NCBI RefSeq assembly: GCF_949769195.1
Contig: NZ_OX458333.1
Coordinates: 1-64,000, forward strand
DNA from: Methylocaldum szegediense
GTDB taxonomy: Bacteria; Pseudomonadota; Gammaproteobacteria; Methylococcales; Methylococcaceae
Length of the DNA stretch: 64,000 nt
Reading direction: 5' to 3'
Part shown: positions 33,649 to 40,198 of the stretch, one piece after another
Layout of the letters: every line of letters begins with the position of its first letter
Numbering within the stretch: position 1 is the first letter of the stretch
Program-made: the position numbers and the translations under genes
Notes under the pieces: model-generated
Told to the model about the DNA's origin: nothing
What the model saw: only the letters and a program-made list of their open reading frames with translations
Database searches by the model: none

Positions 33649-34623
33649 ATGACCAACACGTACGAAATTTACGATCTGTTGCAGGATTATGCCGTTACGC
33701 CGTCGCCGGTCCGGGAGGTGCTGATCGGACTGGTATGGACCTATTGCGAGGCCGAGACGGTTGGATTGGCGATGAGCCCCGGCATTTCCACCCGGACGCT
33801 GCCTTGGGCCGGTACCCTGCGCGGCAAGTCCGTCGCCGAACTAGCCGTCTGGGTTCGGGAATTCGATCCGTATCGGGCAACGGTGGGCATGGCCGCCGTA
33901 AACGCCGCCATCAATGGTCTTCAACTTCCGGCACCGGGCCTTTCTCTATCGCTCCAATCGGAAAGCGGCAACAATCTTGCGGTTTTCGAACATTTTCTGC
34001 CGGAGATCAAAGGGCGGCGCGTAGTCGTGATCGGCCGTTATCCGGGATTGGATCGATTCGCAGAACAGCACGGGCTAAATCTCACCGTGTTGGAACGCCA
34101 GCCAGGGCAGGGCGATCTGCCGGACACGGCTTGCGAATATCTGTTACCCGAGGCGGAATGGGTATTCATCACCGCGAGTTCCATTCCCAACAAGACTTTT
34201 CCGCGCCTGGCCGCGCTCTCCGCCAACGCCGTCAGCGTGTTGATGGGGCCGACCACGCCCTGGTTGCCGGATTTGTACCACTTCGGCATCGACTACTTGG
34301 CCGGAGTCGAGGTTTCCGATCGCGAGGCTCTGCGCCAAACCGTCGCCGAAGGGGGCGGCGTTCGAATCTTCGAGACAGGCCTGCGCTATCGCATTGCGGC
34401 GCTCACGCCCGCTACAGCCGAGGCGTGGACGCGACAGCTAATCGAATGTACGGTTCGGGAAAGAGAAAAGCTCAAACAGGATATGGCAGCTTGGTACGAC
34501 GCCGAGAATTCTGCGCGCTTTCCCGGTTACGATCGGCTCGAAGCCGCCGACATTCGGCTATCCCGCCTCGATACCTGTTTTAAACGTTTTCAAGACGCGT
34601 CTCACCGAGCGCCTGGGTCATAA
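33649..34623 (+). CDS. DUF4213/DUF364 protein (putative heavy-metal chelation domain)
   Basis: A 324-residue protein. The N-terminal ~90 residues (IYDLLQDYAVTPSPVREVLIGLVWTYCEAETVGLAMSP) look like DUF4213; the rest is the Rossmann-like DUF364 with VVVIGRYPGLDRF, DTACEYLLPEAEWVFITASSIPNKTF and VLMGPTTPWLPDLYHFGIDYLAGVEV. The family has been suggested to bind metals, and it occurs by molybdenum and siderophore genes. It follows the NifA-controlled unknown gene by 224 bases with no terminator seen between, so a part in metal supply for nitrogenase is a reasonable guess. Confidence 0.8.
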   Translation: MTNTYEIYDLLQDYAVTPSPVREVLIGLVWTYCEAETVGLAMSPGISTRTLPWAGTLRGKSVAELAVWVREFDPYRATVGMAAVNAAINGLQLPAPGLSLSLQSESGNNLAVFEHFLPEIKGRRVVVIGRYPGLDRFAEQHGLNLTVLERQPGQGDLPDTACEYLLPEAEWVFITASSIPNKTFPRLAALSANAVSVLMGPTTPWLPDLYHFGIDYLAGVEVSDREALRQTVAEGGGVRIFETGLRYRIAALTPATAEAWTRQLIECTVREREKLKQDMAAWYDAENSARFPGYDRLEAADIRLSRLDTCFKRFQDASHRAPGS

Positions 34624-35049
34624 AAAGGGCGCAGCTCGGAAATACCCGCCATCCATGGGTCGAAAAATCCCGTCTAAAAACCCCTGTCGAATACGATAAA
34701 AACGTAATTCGACAATCCTTCGCTATCGAAAATCTCGCATTTATCACAATACCTTCTTGCCGATGTGGCAATTTCGATTTATGTTCGTTACGAACAGTGA
34801 CTTACGGTAGCGGGCGGTAATGAATGGCTATCGATTCCGGCGCAATAAGTACCGGGTCGGCCTTTTGTCCGTTCGACGTTCGGGCTGTTGATTCCCTGAG
34901 CATTTGCATGGGAGCGTCGATAAGTGAACGTTTCGACGCTGTGGCGTCCGGGAAGTGACAACATAACAATAACGATGTCGGTGCCGGTAGAAATACATTA
35001 CCTCGGAAACGACATAATCGACTTATAAAAAAAATAGGAGGAGAGAATT
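34624..35049. other. Intergenic region with hairpin, no gene seen
   Basis: About 425 bases. TGTCGAAT (34685-34692) and ATTCGACA (34707-34714) form a stem soon after the DUF364 stop and may end that transcript. TGTTCG-TTA-CGAACA near 34782-34796 is another small palindrome. AT-rich sequence near 35020-35035 leads into an AGGAGGAG ribosome site for the next gene. Confidence 0.5.
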
Positions 35050-35604
35050 GTGAGCGAGTCAGAACTGAAAGATCTCTTGCTATATTTGGCGAGCGACGAA
35101 TTTCGACCGGCGTTGATGGTTATTGCGGCGATCGTCCTTTTCTTGGTCATTCTGCTGATCGTTTATTTGCTCCTTCGGAAAAAAAGAAAGCGTGCTTCCG
35201 TTGCTGATGTAGCGCTGGCTGCTGATGTAACACCGGCGAATCCATCCCAGGCCTCGCGTCGTGAGACGGTGGCAGAAACAGCGAACCCGGTGCGCAGAGA
35301 GGTGCCGGCAGATCCGCCGAACGTGCAGGCGAATACGCCGCAGGCTTACTCGCCGAGGGCATCGGTAGCCAAGCCGTCGCGTCCACTTATTCCTCAGGAT
35401 TCAGTACTCAGACGGCACTTCATAAGCCATGTCCGATACATGATCGAGACGATTACTTTTCCGCGGCCGACTGACAGCGTGCTGCGCCGCCATTACGATC
35501 AGCTGATCGCCAGCGAACTGGAGGCTTGTCTGAACGATGAGGCGCACCTGGAAAGGTTGATCTCCCGTTATGAAGAGCACCGGCGAAAAAACGCGAAAAA
35601 CTAG
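35050..35604 (+). CDS. Membrane-anchored protein with twin DSVLRRH repeats
   Basis: A 184-residue protein: one N-terminal membrane helix (ALMVIAAIVLFLVILLIVYLLL, ~20-41) followed by KKRKR as a stop-transfer, a Pro/Ala-rich linker of ~70 residues, then a C-terminal module (~115-180). The module holds QDSVLRRHFISHVRYMIE and, 30 residues on, TDSVLRRHYDQLIASELE, a clear internal repeat. The membrane topology suggests the module faces the cytoplasm. Function unknown. GTG start at 35050 after AGGAGGAG. Confidence 0.72.
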   Translation: MSESELKDLLLYLASDEFRPALMVIAAIVLFLVILLIVYLLLRKKRKRASVADVALAADVTPANPSQASRRETVAETANPVRREVPADPPNVQANTPQAYSPRASVAKPSRPLIPQDSVLRRHFISHVRYMIETITFPRPTDSVLRRHYDQLIASELEACLNDEAHLERLISRYEEHRRKNAKN

Positions 35605-35735
35605 AGCGTTTTCATCGATCTCATCCAGTAAGAATGAAGCTTGGCGGAAATCACTGCGGCCTTCAGATCGGGTGAATTGAGTCGAGCCTGATAGGTCGGC
35701 ATTTCTTTGCTGAAGAAGAACTTGACCGGGAGTCG
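35601..35735 (-). pseudogene. Possible remnant of a cytochrome c C-terminus
   Basis: Between the gene above and imuA, the minus strand reads KFFFSKEMPTYQARLNSPDL then KAAVISAKLHSYWMRSMKTL and a stop. The MPTY...LNSPDLKAAVISAK part is like the Met-ligand end of class I cytochromes c (MP-F...L-D-E-I-AVIAYI-S). No CxxCH or start is in frame upstream. This could be chance; it is offered because the region is otherwise empty downstream of imuA. Confidence 0.2.
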
Positions 35736-35854
35736 GCGTGGGGAAGGGATTCCCACGCGAAAATCTCGATTCCATTTCAAACTGGGTGTGGAATGCCTGT
35801 CCGATCATGGGGTGGGCGTACCTGTGTTTTTGATCGCGCCGTGGGGAATGGACG

Positions 35855-36556
35855 TCATCCGGCGAGCACTGACTTGGCTCGACAACCTTGAACGTCGGGT
35901 TGGGAATGCATTGCAGGGACGGCGCTATGCCGGGAACCTCCGAGCAGCACAGCGTTTGCGAGCGGTATGCCGCGAGCCTTGAGGATATGGACCCACAGCC
36001 CTTGCTCTGCCGGTTCGAGGCGAAGACGCAAGGCAGCCGGGGTGCCGACGGGCAGATCGGGAGACAGCAATGCGCCTAGGCAACAGCCTTCCGTCGCCGC
36101 CAGCTGCAAGCGGCGCAGCACCGGAAAGGGGGACGATTTGCGCGGCCAGATCAAAACCATGCCGCAAGCGGTGCTGCGCAATAGTTTTTCTGCACTCCAC
36201 CAGATGTCCTTGTCGTTCGAGATCCTGTCCAGCAGGAGCAAACGGCCTAGATCGATGCCGGCGTCCACCAAGGCCGGCGCGTAAGGCAGATAAGGCGGCG
36301 CGATCCAGGCCAGACGTTTTCCCGATCCTTGTACGTGCCGCATAGCGGGAAGCAGAAGGCGCAGTTCGCCTATACCCCAGGCTGGGACGGAAACTTCCAT
36401 CAATGCGGGAAAAGGCCAGCCGCCTTCCGGCAAGGCGTGGTCTAATTCCGGAAAACCGGTGGGAATCGCCGTGCTTTCGGTAGTTTGAGGCCGGCGTCCA
36501 CGCCACAGGAGCGGCGTCGTGCGGAGCAGTTCGTCGAGTCCGTTCCGGCTGTCCAT
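35855..36556 (-). CDS. imuA: ImuA, SOS mutasome accessory protein
   Basis: A 233-residue RecA/SulA-like protein. TGFPELDHALPEGGWPFPALMEV opens the domain, then LAWIAPPYLPYAPALVDAGIDLGRLLLLD and AEKLLRSTACGMVLIWPRK, all typical of ImuA. ImuA works with ImuB and DnaE2 in error-prone repair synthesis. It begins 10 bases after lexA, so it is in the SOS operon. Neither imuB nor dnaE2 follows here, which is the usual order. The gene looks intact. Confidence 0.88.
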   Translation of the reverse strand: MDSRNGLDELLRTTPLLWRGRRPQTTESTAIPTGFPELDHALPEGGWPFPALMEVSVPAWGIGELRLLLPAMRHVQGSGKRLAWIAPPYLPYAPALVDAGIDLGRLLLLDRISNDKDIWWSAEKLLRSTACGMVLIWPRKSSPFPVLRRLQLAATEGCCLGALLSPDLPVGTPAALRLRLEPAEQGLWVHILKARGIPLANAVLLGGSRHSAVPAMHSQPDVQGCRAKSVLAG

Positions 36557-36566
36557 TGTCTTCGAG

Positions 36567-37178
36567 TTATATCCACTCGCTGCGGATCAAGCCGACCACC
36601 ACGCCTTCGATGCATAACTCTTGTCGTTCCAAATCGATGCTTAGGGTTTCGAAATCGGGATTGGCCGGTTCCAGATAAGCCATAGAACCTTCCAGCCGCA
36701 GCCGTTTTACCGTGATTTCATCGCCAATACGAGCGATCACAATCTGGCCGCTGCGGGCCTGATTGGTGCGCTGCACCGCCAGAAGGTCACCTTCCAGAAT
36801 GCCGGCATCGCGCATGCTGAGGCCGCGCACGCGAAGCAGGTAATCCGCTTTGCCCTGGAACAATTCCGGACCGAGGCGGCAATATTTCTCGATATGCGCC
36901 TCCGTCAGCACTGGCCGGCCGGCGGCGACTCTGCCGATGACGGGCAGGGCATCGTCCAAGATACGGTGTTCCAGCAGACGAATGCCTCGAGCCAGAGAAG
37001 GCATCAGCTCGATCACGCCTTTCCGGGCCAAGGCTTGAAGATGGCCGCGTACGGCATTGGTGGATTTGATGCCCAATGCATCGGCAATTTCCGCAATGGT
37101 CGGCGGTACGCCGCTCTGACGCAGGGTTTGGCGGATATGGTCGAGTATTTCCTGTTGGCGCGGGGTTATGCTTTTCAT
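36567..37178 (-). CDS. lexA: SOS repressor LexA
   Basis: A 203-residue LexA. The HTH is PPTIAEIADALGIKSTNAVRGHLQALARKG; VAAGRPVL holds the Ala-Gly cleavage bond; GLSMRDAGILEGDLL supplies the catalytic Ser and ITVKRL the Lys. It should self-cleave with RecA filaments. LexA paired with imuA is common in bacteria outside the enterics. The start ATG lies only two bases from a perfect 27-bp palindrome, probably its own operator; no ribosome site is evident. Confidence 0.95.
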   Translation of the reverse strand: MKSITPRQQEILDHIRQTLRQSGVPPTIAEIADALGIKSTNAVRGHLQALARKGVIELMPSLARGIRLLEHRILDDALPVIGRVAAGRPVLTEAHIEKYCRLGPELFQGKADYLLRVRGLSMRDAGILEGDLLAVQRTNQARSGQIVIARIGDEITVKRLRLEGSMAYLEPANPDFETLSIDLERQELCIEGVVVGLIRSEWI

Positions 37179-37179
37179 G

Positions 37180-37206
37180 GCTTATAAAAGCAGTGCTTTT
37201 ATAAGC
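37180..37206. promoter_or_regulatory. Candidate LexA operator, perfect 27-bp palindrome
   Basis: GCTTATAAAAGCA (37180-37192), a central G, and the exact complement TGCTTTTATAAGC (37194-37206). It lies between the -10 and the lexA start, covering the expected transcription start. It differs from the enteric CTGT-N8-ACAG box. Confidence 0.7.
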
Positions 37207-37236
37207 AGTATAGTCGGGACTTCGAAATCTGCGCAA
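37207..37236 (-). promoter_or_regulatory. lexA promoter
   Basis: On the minus strand TTGCGC (37236-37231), 18 bases, TATACT (37212-37207), ending exactly where the palindrome begins. A repressor on the palindrome would block polymerase here. Confidence 0.55.
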
Positions 37237-37307
37237 GCGTCGATTACGGCGCTTTGCTTATTGTTTCTTGCGGAAGCTCCGATCACGTACGGGTAGAACT
37301 CTGAGTT

Positions 37308-37339
37308 CTTCGACGGGCTGGTCTTAAGCCACGTCGAAG
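37308..37339. repeat. Hairpin between lexA promoter and cytochrome gene
   Basis: CTTCGACG (37308-37315) and CGTCGAAG (37332-37339) pair around a 16-base loop, with further CTCTGA/TCAGAG complements outside (about 37300 and 37365). It lies past the stop of the di-haem cytochrome gene and may help end its transcript; no T-run. Confidence 0.4.
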
Positions 37340-37410
37340 AGCACGAACGGAATCGACTCGTTCAGAGCTTTCCTAAGAGTCCTACGGTGCGGCTTTTTCC
37401 AGGCGGAGCG

Positions 37411-38784
37411 TCAGAGCGTCACTAAAAAGGCAAGCAAATCCTTTTTCTCTGCCTTGGTGAGTTTTAGCCCGAGCACCAGATTGAAGAACTCCACTGTGTC
37501 TTCCAGCGTCAACAAGCGACCGTCGCGTAGATAAGGTGGCGAATCCTTGATGCCCCGCAGGGGGGGAGTCTTGATCGGACCGTTTGTCGGAGCGGCTTGG
37601 CTGGTGGTAATTCCAGGTCGATAAAACTGCTCCACTTTTAGGTCGTGGACCTGGTTGTCTGTGTAGTGAGGGGGCGTGTGGCAAGTCGCGCACCGGGCTT
37701 TGCCGAAAAAAAGCTCTTGTCCTCGGAGTGCGGCCTCATCGTCGTTTTTTTCGGGGTCCAACTTACCTGAGGCATCGAGCTTGGGAGCCGGCGGGAAATC
37801 GATGAGTTTTTGAAACTCGGCCATGAGACGCACTTCATCGGCTTGTTGGGGTATATGGGCATCCTTTCTTTTCGCCGCTTCGGCGTCGCCATCGAAATAA
37901 GCTGTTTCTAATTCGAATTCCGATCGCTCTTCGATACTTTTCATGTCGCCCTGAGAACCGAACAATCGCTGGATGTCGACGCCGCGAAGGCTGGGCGTAT
38001 CGATGCGACGGCTCGGTTCCCGCGGCCGGGTGCTCGAAGCACTCTGTATCGCGGCGCTAGTATGGCCGTTAACATGACAGTCGAAGCAGGCAACGCCGGG
38101 AGAGGGATCCTCGGTACGGCGGTCTTCGGTGGCGTTGAACTGCTGCTGCGGAAAAGGCGTGAGCAAGAGCCGCAATCCTTCCAACTGTTCGGCATTGATG
38201 ATGCCTTCGAAAAGCTCCCGGTAGTTGGACAGCGTGATCAGCCGGCTGCGGGAAACATCACCGAGATCCGGCCGTGTCTTGAGAAAAAGCGGCGGCGGGA
38301 ATTCCGGCTGGAAGCGCTCTGGAATATCGAAGCTGACGTCGAAACGTGAGAGATCCCGGCCCTCTTGCTCTTCGACGGCCTCGATGAGGGTCTTGCTAAA
38401 TACGATGCCGCCCTCGGTGGGATTGGGGTGGGGCAGGGGCATGAACCCTTTCGGAAAGAAGTCTTGTTTCCGAATCTCCTCGGGGGACATTTCTGCGAGT
38501 TCATCCCAGGTTACGACTTCGCGCAACTTGACCCGCACGCCTTCCTGAATGGGCTTCCCATGGGTCATCGTCATCGTCTTGGAGGCGTCGTCGCTCAGAT
38601 CGTAGCGATCGTCGAGAGCCTTCAAATGGCGCTCCATGGCCAACACCTTCGCATCTTTCATGCGTGTCTTGAATTCTTCGAAGCTTTCGGCGCTCGCCGC
38701 GCCGGGGCTCATCGAAAGGCCGACGAAGCTTAGACCCAGGAGTACGAATCCACCTAGAACCGTTTCGAGCGCTTTTTCTGGCAT
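37411..38784 (-). CDS. Exported di-haem cytochrome (MauG/cytochrome c peroxidase-like)
   Basis: A 457-residue secreted protein. Signal peptide: VLGGFVLLGLSFVGLSMSPGAASAESF. Haem-binding CxxCH sites are CFDCH (mid) and CATCH (C-terminal third, GKARCATCHTPPHYT). The segment RGQELFFGKARCATCH and the following TPPLRGIKDSPPYLRDGRLLTLEDTVEFFN are typical of the cytochrome c peroxidase/MauG family. The N-terminal ~200 residues are special to a subgroup often labelled cytochrome B6 by automatic annotation, which I think wrong. Start ATG at 38784 after GGGAGGA. Monocistronic. Substrate unknown. Confidence 0.84.
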   Translation of the reverse strand: MPEKALETVLGGFVLLGLSFVGLSMSPGAASAESFEEFKTRMKDAKVLAMERHLKALDDRYDLSDDASKTMTMTHGKPIQEGVRVKLREVVTWDELAEMSPEEIRKQDFFPKGFMPLPHPNPTEGGIVFSKTLIEAVEEQEGRDLSRFDVSFDIPERFQPEFPPPLFLKTRPDLGDVSRSRLITLSNYRELFEGIINAEQLEGLRLLLTPFPQQQFNATEDRRTEDPSPGVACFDCHVNGHTSAAIQSASSTRPREPSRRIDTPSLRGVDIQRLFGSQGDMKSIEERSEFELETAYFDGDAEAAKRKDAHIPQQADEVRLMAEFQKLIDFPPAPKLDASGKLDPEKNDDEAALRGQELFFGKARCATCHTPPHYTDNQVHDLKVEQFYRPGITTSQAAPTNGPIKTPPLRGIKDSPPYLRDGRLLTLEDTVEFFNLVLGLKLTKAEKKDLLAFLVTL

Positions 38785-39014
38785 CGTCCGTTCCTCCCTA
38801 TCGGCACTTTGCTGAAGGCAGCCTCGAAAGCCGCGATGGTTGAAGTCCTCAGACGAAATATCCAATTGAACGGCGGACGCTCAGGGAGAGATACCCGTAC
38901 GAATACGGATCTAATCCAACAGGGCGAACAAGGCGGCCGGAAACCGTGGGCGGCCACGGTGAGGGAGGCAAGGCGCAAATCGGGACGATCGCCCCGATTT
39001 GCCGATGACCGGGA

Positions 39015-39797
39015 TCAGATTCCGGAAAGTCCGACGATGTTATAGCCGGCGTCCACGTACAGGATTTCTCCGGTAATGCCGGAAGCCAGATCGGAGCAGA
39101 GGAACGCGGCGGCGTTGCCCACTTCCTCGATCGTGACGTTCTTGCGCAAGGGAGCCGCTTGTTCGCCTTTGGCCAGCATCTCGCGGAAATTGGCGATGCC
39201 GGAAGCGGCGAGGGTGCGTATGGGACCAGCGGAGACGGCGTTGACACGGATGCCTTCGGGGCCGAGTGATGCCGCGAGGTAACGGACATTCGCTTCAAGG
39301 CTGGCTTTGGCGACGCCCATCACGTTGTAATTCGGAATGACCCGCTCGGCGCCGAGATAACTCAGCGTCAGCAACGAACCCTTGCGGCCCGCCATCAGCT
39401 TGCGGCCGGCCTTCGCGAGCGCGGCGAAACTGTAGGAGCTGATGTCGTGGGCGATGCGGAAATTTTCGCGGGTTACCGAGTCGAGATATGAGCCTTCCAG
39501 GGCTTCGCGCGGGGCGAAGGCGACCGAATGGACGATGCTGTCGAGTCCGTCCCAATGTTTACCCAATTCGTCGAAAAGCGCGTCGATCTGCTCGTCGCTC
39601 GCCACATCGCAGGGCAGGACGATTTTCGCGCCCAATTCCTCGGCGAGTTTTTCGACGCGCTCCTTGAGCTTGTCGTTTTGATAGGTCAGCGCGATTTCGG
39701 CCCCCTCGCGCCGCATGGCCTCCGCGATGCCGTAGGCGATGGAGCGATTGCTGGCGACGCCGACGATGAGGGCGCGTTTGTCTTGCATGAAACCCAT
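39015..39797 (-). CDS. fabI: Enoyl-ACP reductase FabI
   Basis: A 260-residue short-chain dehydrogenase-type enzyme, NADH-dependent, last step of fatty acid elongation. [22 protein letters not shown] is the FabI glycine-rich cofactor site; Tyr and Lys of the active site are in [23 protein letters not shown] (Y-x6-K); [18 protein letters not shown] follows. Start ATG at 39797 (MGFMQDKRA) with GGAG before it; the longer frame to 39995 is noncoding. Stands alone. Confidence 0.95.
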   Translation of the reverse strand: MGFMQDKRALIVGVASNRSIAYGIAEAMRREGAEIALTYQNDKLKERVEKLAEELGAKIVLPCDVASDEQIDALFDELGKHWDGLDSIVHSVAFAPREALEGSYLDSVTRENFRIAHDISSYSFAALAKAGRKLMAGRKGSLLTLSYLGAERVIPNYNVMGVAKASLEANVRYLAASLGPEGIRVNAVSAGPIRTLAASGIANFREMLAKGEQAAPLRKNVTIEEVGNAAAFLCSDLASGITGEILYVDAGYNIVGLSGI

Positions 39798-39998
39798 GGT
39801 GAATCTCCGATTTCGTCTGGAAATGGCGCGAAAGTATCCGCTAGAGGCCGGGTGCTGTCTAGACTGGTCGGCATGCCGGGACGTAAAGGCCGTGGACTTT
39901 ATTGTCGCGTTTGCCGGACCGAGGAGGAGTCGGGCGTGCCTGAAGCGCCGACGAGGCATAGCAAACGGCTGGTCGGGGTTCCGGGCGGTTTTCAATCA

Positions 39999-40137
39999 GG
40001 CCCGTAAATACCCTCCTGGTATTTACGGGCCGCCGCCCAGGCCGGTACACGCCCGGCCTGGGCTCACGCGGCTTGTCGCCGCGCTAAGGAAACCCTGCCC
40101 CGGATTAACCCGGCCGATATTTATAGGCCGGGTTAAT
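39999..40137. repeat. Array of three perfect hairpins
   Basis: Three stems in 139 bases. (1) GGCCCGTAAATACC / complement, 39999-40012 and 40018-40031, 5-base loop. (2) GCCCAGGCCGG / complement, 40035-40045 and 40053-40063, 7-base loop. (3) ATTAACCCGGCC / complement, 40104-40115 and 40126-40137, 10-base loop. No T-runs follow. The arms do not match each other. They lie in the 400-base gap between fabI and the ABC transporter operon; no gene is seen in this gap. Confidence 0.8.
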
Positions 40138-40184
40138 AATTCATTCGTGGATCCCTTCGTGAAAATGGATGGTCTTTACTCGCG

Positions 40185-40190
40185 TATAAT
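40185..40190 (+). promoter_or_regulatory. Perfect -10 hexamer before the transporter operon
   Basis: TATAAT, 9 bases before the ATG of the binding-protein gene. No good -35 is seen at 16-18 bases (AAAATG). Transcription would begin almost at the ATG, giving a leaderless mRNA or a short separate RNA that ends at the terminator at 40234. Confidence 0.5.
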
Positions 40191-40198
40191 GGCCGCTC

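Noticed and set aside
34780-34797. TGTTCG-TTA-CGAACA palindrome as a fourth NifA site
   Set aside because: The spacing is TGT-N9-ACA, one base short, and no -24/-12 element lies downstream.
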